A stretch of DNA of 16,636 bases from Proteobacteria bacterium UBA6156 (GTDB lineage Bacteria > Pseudomonadota > Alphaproteobacteria > UBA2136 > UBA6156), in the NCBI GenBank assembly GCA_002422365.1, contig DIUO01000030.1, positions 1 through 16,636 on the forward strand, in the 5' to 3' direction. Numbering within the stretch: position 1 is the stretch's first letter; every line of letters starts with the position of its first letter. The position numbers were made by a program, and so were the translations under genes. This document shows, in pieces, positions 1 through 7,383 of this stretch. The notes beneath the pieces were generated by a model. That model made no database searches and was not told where the DNA came from. It was given only the letters and a program-made list of their open reading frames with translations.

Positions 1-147
1 CCTCCCCCTAGTACTAAGATGGGGGCGCCGGGGGAACACCCGGCCGCCGAGAGCGAGGCCGAAGGCCGTAGCAAAGGCGCGATAACGCGAAGCGTAATTA
101 TACTTCATATAAAGAAATCCATTATGCTTTTATCGTGTTTTACTTGA
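1..147 (+). other. Open reading-frame tail at left edge, unassigned
   Basis: Frame 1 is open from the first base to a TGA at 145-147, giving 48 residues rich in Ala, Glu, Gly and Arg (it contains AAESEAEGRSKGAITRS). It could be the C-terminus of a gene lying to the left, or chance. The DNA from about 30 to 105 is full of tiny inverted repeats (for example GGCC-GAA-GGCC and ACGC-GAA-GCGT), which would also suit an intergenic structured repeat. The stop codon overlaps the -35 box of the next gene. I recognise no family. Confidence 0.2.
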
Positions 148-171
148 CCCCTCGCTTACTCCAACTATGAT
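144..171 (+). promoter_or_regulatory. Sigma70-like promoter of the BI-1 gene
   Basis: TTGACC at 144-149 and TATGAT at 166-171 are separated by 16 nt; each box matches 5 of 6 consensus bases. The start codon is 75 nt further on, leaving an untranslated leader of roughly 65-70 nt. A good AGGAG ribosome binding site lies at 231-235. Confidence 0.6.
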
Positions 172-246
172 GAAGGAACAGGAAGTCTTGTCACTCGTTT
201 TATATGAGTGCTAGACTGACTCGAAACCAAAGGAGTAAAGACCATC

Positions 247-948
247 ATGGCCCGTCCTATCACCACCACCGGCAGCCGCGACAGCGCCCTGTCCGCGCAC
301 ATGTCGCAAGTTTTCAACTATATGGCAGGGGGCGTCGGCGTCTCCGGCCTCGTCGCCTATCTCGTCACCAGCAACGAGGCTCTCATGGCTCTGGCCGTGC
401 AAAGCCGCTTCATCATGCTCATCGCCATCCTCGGTGTCGCCTTCTTCCTGCAAAGCATCATCTTCCGCCTGCAACCGGCGGCGGGCCTTGCGGTGTTCGC
501 AGGCTTCTCGGCGCTCATGGGCTTCACGCTGGCACCTTTGGCGCTCATCTACACCGGCAGCTCCATCGCCACCGCGTTCTTCACCGCCACGGCCATGTTT
601 GCGGGTACCGCCGCCTATGGCTACTTCACCAAAAAGAGCCTCTCCAGCTGGGGCACCTTCCTCATCATGGGTGTCTGGGGCCTGGTCGGCGCCAGCCTCA
701 TCGGCCTGGTGCTCAGCCTGTTCGGCATCAACATGGGCCCCATGGCCATGGTGCTCAACATCATCGCCATCCCGCTGTTCGCCGGGCTGACCGCCTGGGA
801 GGTCAACAGCATCCGCGAGAACTTCGCCGCCTACGGCCGCGACGAACTCACCCGTTCCCGCCTCGCCATCCTCCAAGCCACCAGCTTGTACATCAACTTC
901 ATCAACATGTTCACCGCCCTCCTCCACCTGCTGGGCGACCGCCGCTAA
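247..948 (+). CDS. Bax inhibitor-1 / YccA family membrane protein
   Basis: A 233-residue, very hydrophobic protein with about seven membrane segments, the usual size and shape of the bacterial BI-1 (TMBIM, YccA/YbhL) family. The short polar N-terminus (about residues 1-20) carries the sequence SRDSALSAHMSQVFNYM, followed by the first helix (GGVGVSGLVAYLVTS); this resembles the start of alphaproteobacterial members. Characterised relatives sit in the inner membrane; some bind or inhibit FtsH and some conduct calcium. The substrate here cannot be told from sequence. The ATG at 247 has AGGAG 11 nt upstream. The gene stands alone, with its own promoter at 144-171 and a terminator at 969-989. Confidence 0.85.
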   Translation: MARPITTTGSRDSALSAHMSQVFNYMAGGVGVSGLVAYLVTSNEALMALAVQSRFIMLIAILGVAFFLQSIIFRLQPAAGLAVFAGFSALMGFTLAPLALIYTGSSIATAFFTATAMFAGTAAYGYFTKKSLSSWGTFLIMGVWGLVGASLIGLVLSLFGINMGPMAMVLNIIAIPLFAGLTAWEVNSIRENFAAYGRDELTRSRLAILQATSLYINFINMFTALLHLLGDRR

Positions 949-968
949 CCCCGGCCCCACCCAACTAC

Positions 969-989
969 AAAGGCCCCTCGGGGCCTTTT
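969..989 (+). terminator. Rho-independent terminator after the BI-1 gene
   Basis: A compact GC hairpin (stem AAAGGCCC with GGGCCTTT, loop CTCG) followed by TTTT, 21 nt after the BI-1 stop codon. The A-tract on the left arm means it could also work for the opposing EVE gene, which ends at 1011. Confidence 0.8.
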
Positions 990-990
990 C

Positions 991-1018
991 CTAATCCTTA
1001 ATCCCAATCCCTAATCCC
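991..1018. repeat. Degenerate TAATCC short tandem repeat
   Basis: About four imperfect copies of a 6-8 nt unit (TAATCC, TTAATCC, CAATCC, CTAATCC) fill the gap between the BI-1 terminator and the 3' end of the EVE gene. Similar degenerate units occur at 6515-6553 and 12352-12372. Confidence 0.5.
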
Positions 1019-1454
1019 TCTTTCCTTCCCCCGCCATCCGCAAAACCTCCGCCCACTCCACATCCGTCACCGGCTGCACACTCAGCCGCATGCTGGTCAC
1101 CAGGGCCATATCCTTCAGTTTCGGGTTGGCCTTCACCGCTTCCAGCGTCACCGGCTTTTTCAAGGCCCGTACCGGCGCCACCGTTACCACCACCCACGGG
1201 TTACGGCCATCCTTGTTCAATTTATCGGGCCCCACCGTCACATCCGGCTCGGCGGTCTTCACAATCGTCGCAATCCCCACACAGGCCAGGCCCTCATTGG
1301 AATGGTAAAACAGCGCCTCATCCCCCACCTGCATGGCAGCCAGGTTGTTCCTCGCGGTGTAGTTGCGCACACCGTCCCAGCGGGTGGTGCCATCCTTCAC
1401 CAGCTGCTCCCAGCTGTATTTAAACGGCTCGCTCTTCATCAACCAATAGGCCAT
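1011..1454 (-). CDS. EVE domain protein
   Basis: A 147-residue protein that is essentially one EVE domain, a PUA-like fold related to human THYN1 and thought to bind modified bases in DNA or RNA. It opens MAYWLMKSEP and continues with WDGVRNYTARNNL, GDEALFYHSNEG and VGIATIV, all typical of the family; PWVVVTVAP and the final helix also fit. I chose the ATG at 1454 because the frame stays open further upstream but the extra residues are Arg-rich and unlike the family. It is the last gene of the minus-strand run and starts 16 nt after the stop of the secreted-protein gene. The physiological ligand is unknown. Confidence 0.85.
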   Translation of the reverse strand: MAYWLMKSEPFKYSWEQLVKDGTTRWDGVRNYTARNNLAAMQVGDEALFYHSNEGLACVGIATIVKTAEPDVTVGPDKLNKDGRNPWVVVTVAPVRALKKPVTLEAVKANPKLKDMALVTSMRLSVQPVTDVEWAEVLRMAGEGKRD

Positions 1455-1470
1455 CGCCACCCGCTTTCGC

Positions 1471-2439
1471 TTAGGGTTGTACCGGCAAGCCCAAGGGCGT
1501 GCCCAATGGGCTCCCTTGCGGGCTCCCTTGGGGGATACCCTGCACGCTACCCTGCGGCGCCATGCGCAGCCCGGTGGCATCGGTGGGCGGCAAGCTCAAG
1601 CCGGTGGGCGCCAGCATCGGCACGTCCACGGTGCCCGATACCGCCGTTTCATACACCCGCGGCGGCTCAGTAAACACGCGCCCCCCTGCCGCCACACACC
1701 GGCGGGGGAAGGTCGCAATCAGCGCCTTGCCATCTTCCAGGCACTCATCAAAATTCCGTATCTGCGCCGCCTTCAACGTCGGCATCTCGGCGGTTTCCAG
1801 CAACAGGTTGTTGTCGGGCAGCAGGCATTGGCGCGGGCGGGTATAAACAATCGGCTGGCCCAGCAGGCGGCACTGCTCAAAGGTAATCACCGGCAAAACC
1901 GAGGCCCCAATCATCTGGTCGCGGCGTATCCGGCTGGTGCCGAACATCCAATACTCCATCCTCCGCCCATGGTCGGCTTGCAGCACCGCACCGTTTTCGG
2001 CGCTCACCCGGCCTTCAAAAATCAGCATCGGCGCAAAGTTACGCCCCCACACCGTGCGCATCACCAGCCTTATTCCCTGATACGCCGGGTCAGGCTTGTG
2101 CAGCTTCGGCCAATACATATCCTGCGGGGTGGGCTCGGTCGGCATAAACTGCAACAGGCTGTCCAGCAGCACTTCGCGTTGGGCGGCGCCCATCAGCCAT
2201 TGGGGGTTGTCGGCCCCGGCGCCCATCTCCACCACCACCAGCACCTGGTCAATGTCTTCCCGAAATTGGTACAGCGTGTCCAAATTCATCGGCAGCACAT
2301 TGTCCTGCGGCATCACCGGCAGCGGGGTTTCATAGGGCAATCCAAAGGTCTGGCGGCTCAGTTGCGCATGGGCCTGCGGCATGGCCAGCACGGCGGCCAT
2401 CAGGCCGCACGCCAACACCCATACACTTTGCCGTATCAT
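1471..2439 (-). CDS. Secreted protein with two cysteine-pair repeats
   Basis: An unrecognised 322-residue protein. The ATG at 2439 gives a clear signal peptide, with hydrophobic VWVLACGLMAAVLAM and likely cleavage after AHA near residue 25; an upstream GTG at 2469 is less likely. The middle (about 26-185) is a globular domain I cannot assign. Two copies of a roughly 28-residue motif follow, at about 187-216 (FEQCRLLGQPIVYTRPRQC) and 230-258 (FDECLEDGKALIATFPRRC). Both have the form F-x2-C-x3-G-x8-PR-x-C with 14 residues between the cysteines, so disulfides in the periplasm are likely. The C-terminus is a Gly/Pro/Gln tail encoded by 12-nt imperfect tandem repeats. It lies between gpsA and the EVE gene in one likely transcript. 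Function unknown. Confidence 0.75.
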   Translation of the reverse strand: MIRQSVWVLACGLMAAVLAMPQAHAQLSRQTFGLPYETPLPVMPQDNVLPMNLDTLYQFREDIDQVLVVVEMGAGADNPQWLMGAAQREVLLDSLLQFMPTEPTPQDMYWPKLHKPDPAYQGIRLVMRTVWGRNFAPMLIFEGRVSAENGAVLQADHGRRMEYWMFGTSRIRRDQMIGASVLPVITFEQCRLLGQPIVYTRPRQCLLPDNNLLLETAEMPTLKAAQIRNFDECLEDGKALIATFPRRCVAAGGRVFTEPPRVYETAVSGTVDVPMLAPTGLSLPPTDATGLRMAPQGSVQGIPQGSPQGSPLGTPLGLPVQP

Positions 2440-2493
2440 GCCCCCACACAAGCACAGCCGGGGCGGCACTTCAAGCCGGGGGCTTCCGGCCTT

Positions 2494-3537
2494 TTAGCCC
2501 TCAAACTCCGCCGCGCGGGGGCGCTGCATCAGATATTCCGCCGCCTGTATGGGGGTCACGTCCCCGTACAGGATCCCATCCACCGCGCTCACAATCGCCA
2601 AATCCAGCCCGTGGGCCTGTGCCTGCACGGTCACAATCCGCGCCGCCAGCACGCCTTCCACCGTGCCCACCCGCAGGCGGGCTTCATGCACCGAAACACC
2701 TTTCCCAATCAACTGCCCAAACCTAAAATTCCGGCTCATGCTGCTGGTGGCGGTCAGCAACAGGTCGCCCATACCCGCCAGGCCCCATATGGTGGTGTCC
2801 TTGCCGCCCATCACGCGGGCATAGCGGGCCATCTCACCCAGGCCCCGCGTCATCACCGCCGCACGGGCGTTGTGGCCCAGCTGCAGGCCGTCCAAAATCC
2901 CCGCGGCCACCGCCATCACGTTCTTCAGCGCCCCACCTACCTGGGCTCCCACAATATCCTGGCTTTCATACATCCGCACAAACGGCAGGTCAAAACCATC
3001 GGCCACGGTGGTACGGAAGGCCTCATCCGGGCTCGCCACCAGCATGGCGGTCATTTTGCGCTCCATCAGCTCACGGGCAAAGGTGGGGCCGGTCAGCACG
3101 GCCACCGGGCCCAGCTGGGGCACCAGCTCGCGCCACACATCGGTCAGCAGCGCGCCGTCACTTTCCCGGAATCCCTTCGAGGTCATCACCAACCCATGCC
3201 GCTCGGTCAACAACCCAGAAAGCTGGGTCGCCACCACCATATTCGCCTCACTCGGCAAGGCCACCAGCACCACATCGGCATGGGCTACGGCATCTTCCAG
3301 GCTGCCGGTGGCGCGCAGGCCCGGGTGCACCGCCAGGTCGGGGTAGCGTTTGCGGTTTTGCTGATAACTATTGATATCCTCCACCACCAGCGGGTCACGG
3401 TCCCACACCAGCACATTCTGGCCGCTCAGGCTCAGGCAGTTGGCCAGGGCGGTGCCCCAGGCGCCCGCACCCAGCACGGTCCAGGTGGCGGCTTTGGCTT
3501 TGCGCGGCGCGGCCGGGGTCACGGTCTTGGCGTTCAT
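2494..3537 (-). CDS. gpsA: Glycerol-3-phosphate dehydrogenase [NAD(P)+]
   Basis: Cytosolic enzyme that reduces dihydroxyacetone phosphate to sn-glycerol 3-phosphate, the backbone of phospholipids. The 347-residue protein has the N-terminal Rossmann motif VLGAGAWGTALA (residues 21-32), the substrate-domain motif LTGPTFARE (148-156), and GGALKNVMAVAAG (201-213), whose Lys205 is the expected catalytic lysine. Length fits the family. The ATG at 3537 lies one nucleotide after the stop of the Tim44-domain gene, so translation is probably coupled; an alternative ATG at 3546 would overlap that gene. A roughly 17-residue Ala/Lys/Pro-rich leader precedes the Rossmann fold. Confidence 0.95.
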   Translation of the reverse strand: MNAKTVTPAAPRKAKAATWTVLGAGAWGTALANCLSLSGQNVLVWDRDPLVVEDINSYQQNRKRYPDLAVHPGLRATGSLEDAVAHADVVLVALPSEANMVVATQLSGLLTERHGLVMTSKGFRESDGALLTDVWRELVPQLGPVAVLTGPTFARELMERKMTAMLVASPDEAFRTTVADGFDLPFVRMYESQDIVGAQVGGALKNVMAVAAGILDGLQLGHNARAAVMTRGLGEMARYARVMGGKDTTIWGLAGMGDLLLTATSSMSRNFRFGQLIGKGVSVHEARLRVGTVEGVLAARIVTVQAQAHGLDLAIVSAVDGILYGDVTPIQAAEYLMQRPRAAEFEG

Positions 3538-3538
3538 A

Positions 3539-4195
3539 TCAGGCATCCGCTCCGGTATGCATGTCTTCCAGCTCCCAGTTGGGGTCGTCGCTGCCCAGCG
3601 GGCGGGCCAGCACCCAGCGGCGCTGCAACGCGCGGGCGGGCATGCTGCCTTCGCGCTCCTGGGTGTCAAATTGCACTTCAATCACGGCGGTCTTGCCATG
3701 CACACGGGCATTCAGCAGGCGGGCATCATAAATCTCATCCACATGCACCGGCTGCCAGCTGTCATCCGCCATCTCCATCACCAGGCGGTCATGCAGCGCC
3801 GGGGCGCACAGCTTGGCCAGGCCGTCTTCGTCCTTGGCATTCCAGCAGGTGTAAAAATAACCATAGGCCTGGCGCGCCCCCTCCAAAAAGCTTTGCTCAT
3901 CAAACCCTGTGTCCAGCGCCTTTATCTTCGCAAGCCCGGTCAGGTTCTTGGCGGCCTCGCGCTGCATGCGCTCCAGCTTGGCCTTGTTGGCTTTGGGGGT
4001 GGCGGGGGTGGCCTCGGCGCTGGCGGTAATATCCACCACGTTGGTCGGCTCCTCGCGGCGCGGCGGCGTGCCGCGCAGGCGGTCAAGGTCGTTTTTGCGC
4101 GCATCGCGGTTGCGCGGGTCCTTGGGCAACCTGAACTTCGTAAAGCGGCTCACCACCACCGCGGCAACCAAGGCAATAATAATCAGATCAAGCAT
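3539..4195 (-). CDS. Tim44/TimA domain membrane-anchored protein
   Basis: A 218-residue protein with one N-terminal membrane helix (about residues 1-16, LDLIIIALVAAVVVS), a charged, Arg- and Pro-rich linker (about 18-80), and a C-terminal Tim44-like domain (about 90-214). The domain shows FLEGARQAYGYFYTCWNAKD and the typical ending RRWVLARPLGSDDPNWELED. Alphaproteobacterial TimA proteins are related to the mitochondrial import motor subunit Tim44; their bacterial role is not well settled, with envelope quality control or protein export suggested. First gene of the minus-strand run leading to gpsA. The region just before its start can fold so that the ribosome binding site is paired (see 4200-4240). 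Confidence 0.8.
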   Translation of the reverse strand: MLDLIIIALVAAVVVSRFTKFRLPKDPRNRDARKNDLDRLRGTPPRREEPTNVVDITASAEATPATPKANKAKLERMQREAAKNLTGLAKIKALDTGFDEQSFLEGARQAYGYFYTCWNAKDEDGLAKLCAPALHDRLVMEMADDSWQPVHVDEIYDARLLNARVHGKTAVIEVQFDTQEREGSMPARALQRRWVLARPLGSDDPNWELEDMHTGADA

Positions 4196-4199
4196 TTAT

Positions 4200-4240
4200 C
4201 CCACACCATTTGGTTCAATTCATGTCTATGCAAGTGTGGG
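4200..4240 (-). promoter_or_regulatory. Inverted repeat over the Tim44-gene ribosome binding site
   Basis: CCCACAC (4200-4206) and GTGTGGG (4234-4240) form a perfect 7-bp inverted repeat with a 27-nt loop. In the minus-strand transcript the 3' arm contains the only purine-rich Shine-Dalgarno candidate (GTGTGGGA), 4 nt before the ATG at 4195. Folding would hide the ribosome binding site, so this could be a translational switch. Chance cannot be excluded. Confidence 0.35.
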
Positions 4241-4293
4241 GCATTAAAGCACAGAGCACAAGGCCCGGCTACACTCCCCAATCAGCCTTGCCC

Positions 4294-5223
4294 TCAGGCG
4301 TTGCCCAAAAGGCGCGCCGCACCTTGGGCCAGCAGGTCGGCGGCTACGGCTTCACCCAGCGCCTGTGCGTCTTCAAAGGGGTATTTATCCCGCGCACGCA
4401 GCACGTGGGTGCCATCCAGGCTCGCCACCATCGCAATCAGGCGCAGGTTGCGGTTGGCGGTCACTTCGCAATACCCGGCTATGGGGGTGTGGCAGTTGCC
4501 TTGCAGCGTCATCAGCATCGCCCGCTCGGCGGTAATGCAGGCCATGGTTTCGGCATGATTAATTTTCGCCAACAGCGCCAGCAGCTCCGGGTCGTCCTGA
4601 CGGGCTTCCACGCACACCACACCCTGTCCAATCGCCGGCAGCATCACATCCGGCTCAAACACGTCGCACACGCGGTGTTCCAGGCCAATCCGGCGCAAGC
4701 CCGCCAGCGCCAAAATCGCCGCATCCACCTCACCGTTGTCCACCTTGCCCACGCGCGTGTCGGCATTGCCGCGCAGCGGCACAATCTCCAAGTGCGGAAA
4801 ATTCATCTTCAGCTGTGCCGCACGCCGCACGCTGCTGGTGCCAATCTTCGCACCCGGCTTCAGCGCCACCAGGCTTTCGCCTTCGCGGCACACGGCGGCG
4901 TCGCGCAGGTCGTCACGCGCCAGCACACAGGGCAGGCACAGGCCGTCGGGCAGCGGCACATCACCGGGCACATCTTTCAGGCTGTGCATCGCCATGTCGG
5001 CATCACCGGCCAGCAGCGCCTGCTCCAGCGCCTTCACAAAGGCACCTTTACCACCAATGGTCTGCAGGTCGCCCTTAAACCGCTCATAGCAGCCGTCGCT
5101 CACCACCTCATGGGCCACTACATCGTGCTCAGGCGCCACCGCCTTCAGCAACCCGATAATACGGTTGGTCTGGGCCATCGCCATTTTGCTTTTCCGGGTC
5201 GCGATACGGAAGGTGCGGGGCAT
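4294..5223 (-). CDS. hemC: Porphobilinogen deaminase (hydroxymethylbilane synthase)
   Basis: Cytosolic enzyme that joins four porphobilinogens into hydroxymethylbilane in tetrapyrrole synthesis. The 309-residue protein opens with FRIATRKSKMAMAQ and carries KGAFVKALEQALL and MHSLKDVPGDVP (Asp84, the catalytic acid). Cys244 in QGNCHTPIAGYCEV anchors the dipyrromethane cofactor. Length is normal. I chose the ATG at 5223; a TTG three codons upstream is possible but badly spaced from the AAAGG. The gene is divergent from hemJ, so two heme-pathway genes share the 148-bp intergenic region. Confidence 0.95.
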   Translation of the reverse strand: MPRTFRIATRKSKMAMAQTNRIIGLLKAVAPEHDVVAHEVVSDGCYERFKGDLQTIGGKGAFVKALEQALLAGDADMAMHSLKDVPGDVPLPDGLCLPCVLARDDLRDAAVCREGESLVALKPGAKIGTSSVRRAAQLKMNFPHLEIVPLRGNADTRVGKVDNGEVDAAILALAGLRRIGLEHRVCDVFEPDVMLPAIGQGVVCVEARQDDPELLALLAKINHAETMACITAERAMLMTLQGNCHTPIAGYCEVTANRNLRLIAMVASLDGTHVLRARDKYPFEDAQALGEAVAADLLAQGAARLLGNA

Positions 5224-5335
5224 TATCTGCAAAGCCTTTCTCTCAAAAACTCCCGCTTCATACTCCCATTCCGGGGGGGCTACAACCCTTTACGTCACCA
5301 AGTGGGCAAAAAGCCGCTGCGCTTGCCGCAAACCT

Positions 5336-5364
5336 TTGCCTGCGGCGCGCAGGTGCAGTATCGT
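5336..5364 (+). promoter_or_regulatory. Candidate leaderless promoter of hemJ
   Basis: TTGCCT (5336-5341), 17 nt, then TATCGT (5359-5364). The hemJ ATG begins 7 nt after the -10 box, so transcription would begin at or beside the start codon. There is no good Shine-Dalgarno sequence in front of this ATG, which fits a leaderless message. Box matches are only 4 of 6 each. Confidence 0.35.
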
Positions 5365-5371
5365 CAGCGGC

Positions 5372-5794
5372 ATGGATACCTACCTCCTCCTCAAAGCCCT
5401 CCACCTTATCAGCATGGTGGCCTGGTTTGCCGGGCTGTTTTACCTGCCGCGTTTGTTTGTCTACCACACCGAGAACCCGGCCAACGCCGCCATGCTCATC
5501 GTCATGCAGCGCAAACTCGCGCTCTACATCATGCTCCCGGCGGCCGTGGCCACAAGTGTCTTCGGGTTCATGCTGCTTATGCGCAACCCGGGCCTCATGG
5601 CCATGGGCTGGCTGCACGCCAAGCTGCTGCTGGTGGCCGCACTTATCGGCTACCATGCCCTGCTGGAGGCCCACCGCCGCCACCTCGCCCAAGGCACCAG
5701 CACCCGCAGCAGCCGCTATTTCCGTATTCTCAACGAGGCTCCCACCCTGCTCCTCATCACCATCGTCATCCTGGCGGTGGTCAAGCCGTTCTAA
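5372..5794 (+). CDS. hemJ: Protoporphyrinogen oxidase HemJ
   Basis: A 140-residue membrane protein with four predicted helices, the size of the HemJ (UPF0093) family, which oxidises protoporphyrinogen IX to protoporphyrin IX in many bacteria lacking HemG or HemY. The N-terminus carries the family signature around His11 (LKALHLISMVAWFAGLFYLP), followed by RLFVYH. GWLHAKLLLVAALIGYH (about residues 84-100) holds the conserved Lys. I chose the ATG at 5372 because the family begins just before this motif; the frame is open upstream but reads as noncoding. First gene of a likely hemJ-mtgA-mutM operon, divergent from hemC. Confidence 0.92.
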   Translation: MDTYLLLKALHLISMVAWFAGLFYLPRLFVYHTENPANAAMLIVMQRKLALYIMLPAAVATSVFGFMLLMRNPGLMAMGWLHAKLLLVAALIGYHALLEAHRRHLAQGTSTRSSRYFRILNEAPTLLLITIVILAVVKPF

Positions 5795-5810
5795 CCACCG
5801 TTCCCTCCAC

Positions 5811-6536
5811 ATGCCGCCACGCCGCACCCGCATCCGTCGTAATGCCTCCTGGTTCCGTTGGGCCACTTTGGGCTGGCTGCTGTTGGCGCTGGCCATGCTG
5901 CCTCTGCTGCTGGCGGTGGTCTTCCGCTGGGCACCCGTACCGGCCACACCCCTCATGGCCCAGCGCCTGCTGCAAGGCTATGGCTATCACAAAGACTGGG
6001 TGCCCCTCACCGCCATTTCCCCCCACCTCCGCCACGCGGTGGTCGCCGCCGAAGACAACCTCTTCTGCCAGCACAACGGCTTCGACTGGAAACAGCTGAA
6101 CAAAGCCATCGACCAATGGCAAGAAGGTAACTCCAGCAAAGGTGGCAGCACCATCTCCATGCAAACCGCCAAAAACCTTTATCTGCTGCCGGTGCGTGCG
6201 GTGTGGCGCAAAGCCCTGGAAATGCCCCTCACCCTGCTGCTGGAATCCCTCTGGCCCAAGCACCGCATCCTCGAGGTCTACCTCAACATCGCCGAATGGG
6301 GCCCAGGGGTTTATGGCGCCCAGGCCGCCGCACAGCACCACTTCGGCACCAGCGCCCGCAACCTGTCGCCCCAGCAGGCGGCACGCCTGGCGGCCATCTT
6401 GCCGCTGCCGCTGCAATGGTCGGCCGCCCGCCCCGGCCCCTATGTGCAGGCCCGCGCCCGCCATATCCAAACCCGCGTCCGCCAGTTGGGCCCCACCTAT
6501 CTCGCCTGCACCAAAACACCAAACACCAAACACTAA
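5811..6536 (+). CDS. mtgA: Monofunctional peptidoglycan glycosyltransferase
   Basis: A GT51-family enzyme that polymerises lipid II into glycan strands at the periplasmic face of the inner membrane. The 241-residue protein has an Arg-rich cytosolic N-terminus, one membrane anchor (about residues 19-38), and the GT51 motifs in order: AAEDNLFCQHNGFDW (Glu81 is the expected catalytic base), KGGSTISMQTAKNLYL (110-125), and RILEVYLNIAEWGPGVYG (Glu155). No transpeptidase domain is present. It starts 16 nt after hemJ. Its last codons (CTKTPNTKH) run into a short A/C-rich repeat, so the tail may have been extended or altered by repeat drift. Confidence 0.93.
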   Translation: MPPRRTRIRRNASWFRWATLGWLLLALAMLPLLLAVVFRWAPVPATPLMAQRLLQGYGYHKDWVPLTAISPHLRHAVVAAEDNLFCQHNGFDWKQLNKAIDQWQEGNSSKGGSTISMQTAKNLYLLPVRAVWRKALEMPLTLLLESLWPKHRILEVYLNIAEWGPGVYGAQAAAQHHFGTSARNLSPQQAARLAAILPLPLQWSAARPGPYVQARARHIQTRVRQLGPTYLACTKTPNTKH

Positions 6537-6553
6537 TCACGAATCACTAAACA
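6515..6553. repeat. Degenerate A/C-rich short tandem repeat
   Basis: Imperfect 7-nt units of the kind AACACCA and ACTAATCACGAATCAC span the last codons of mtgA and the gap to mutM. The layout resembles the TAATCC units at 991-1018 and the CTAATTCCCGATTCC unit at 12352-12372. Confidence 0.4.
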
Positions 6554-6558
6554 CTGTT

Positions 6559-7383
6559 ATGCCCGAGCTCCCCGAAGTCGAAACCACCCTCCAAGGCATC
6601 CGCCCGGTGCTAGAAGGCCAGCCCATCCTCCACGCCCTCGTGCGCGTCCCCACCCTGCGCCTGCCCACCCCCGCCGCCTCGGCCTTGCAGGGCCACACCT
6701 TCACCAACTTCCGCCGCCGTAATAAATATATTCTGGCCGAGTCCGACAACGGCACTTCCCTCCTCCTCCATCTCGGCATGTCCGGGCGCCTCACCCTCAC
6801 CACCCCGCACAGCCCGTTGCTCAAGCACGACCACATCCTCCTCCGCACCGCCCAGCACGAGGTCCGCTTCCACGACCCCCGCCGTTTCGGCCTGGTGCTC
6901 ATACTTCCCACCCCAACCCTCGCCCAGCACCCGCTGCTGGCGGGCATCGGGCCGGAGCCCCTCACTCCCGCCTTCTCTGCCACCTACCTGCGCCAAGCCC
7001 TGCAAGGCAAATCCATTCCCATCAAGGCGGCCATCATGAGTGGCAAACTCGTCGCCGGGGTCGGCAATATCTATGCGTCAGAAAGCCTCTTCACCGCCCG
7101 CATCCACCCGCTGCAACCCGCCCAAACCCTAACCGCAGTCCAATGCAAGGCGCTGGTCGCCGCCATCCGCACCACCCTCACCGCCGCCATCGCCGCCGGG
7201 GGCTCTACCTTGAAAGACTTTTCCCACACCACCGGCCAACTCGGCTACTTCCAGCACCAGTTCGCCGTCTATGGCCGCAAGGGCCAGCCCTGCCCCACTT
7301 GCACCACACCCCTCACCACCCAAGTGGTGGCCCAACGCAGCACCTTCTGGTGCCCCGCCTGCCAGCCGCTTACCAACGGCTAA
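6559..7383 (+). CDS. mutM: Formamidopyrimidine-DNA glycosylase
   Basis: Base-excision repair enzyme that removes 8-oxoguanine and formamidopyrimidines and nicks the abasic site. The 274-residue protein starts MPELPEVET; after removal of Met, Pro1 and Glu2 are the catalytic residues. Other features are RRRNKYIL (Lys56), LHLGMSGRL, RFHDPRRFG, KLVAGVGNIYASESLF, GYFQHQFAVYGR, and a C-terminal zinc finger with Cys245, Cys248, Cys265 and Cys268. All key residues are intact. It is 22 nt downstream of mtgA, with no clear Shine-Dalgarno sequence. Its stop codon overlaps by 4 nt the stop of the convergent TraU-like gene, so no terminator lies between them. Confidence 0.96.
   Translation: MPELPEVETTLQGIRPVLEGQPILHALVRVPTLRLPTPAASALQGHTFTNFRRRNKYILAESDNGTSLLLHLGMSGRLTLTTPHSPLLKHDHILLRTAQHEVRFHDPRRFGLVLILPTPTLAQHPLLAGIGPEPLTPAFSATYLRQALQGKSIPIKAAIMSGKLVAGVGNIYASESLFTARIHPLQPAQTLTAVQCKALVAAIRTTLTAAIAAGGSTLKDFSHTTGQLGYFQHQFAVYGRKGQPCPTCTTPLTTQVVAQRSTFWCPACQPLTNG

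Noticed and set aside
1..30. Third copy of the long hairpin element at the left edge (contains GTACTAAG)
   Set aside because: Only a few bases resemble the TGTAC/GTACATAAG tip, and the internal loop and paired stem are not there.
991..1018. CRISPR-like repeats
   Set aside because: The units are 6-8 nt and contiguous, with no spacers and no cas genes.
1455..1580. Longer N-terminus for the EVE gene
   Set aside because: The extra 42 residues overlap the end of the secreted-protein gene, are Arg-rich, and are absent from the family, which starts with MAYWLMKSEP-like sequence.
2480..2505. Terminator between gpsA and the secreted-protein gene
   Set aside because: A small GCCGG/CCGGC hairpin has its T-run on the plus strand, the wrong side for the minus-strand genes.
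1477..4029. 850-codon open frame on the plus strand across the gpsA run
   Set aside because: It lies antisense to the secreted-protein gene, gpsA and the Tim44-domain gene, all with clear family motifs or signal peptides. The His/Arg/Gln-rich product is typical of a GC-driven shadow frame.
4210..6099. 629-codon plus-strand frame over hemC and hemJ
   Set aside because: It is antisense to hemC and out of frame with hemJ and mtgA, with a low-complexity composition and no recognisable motif.
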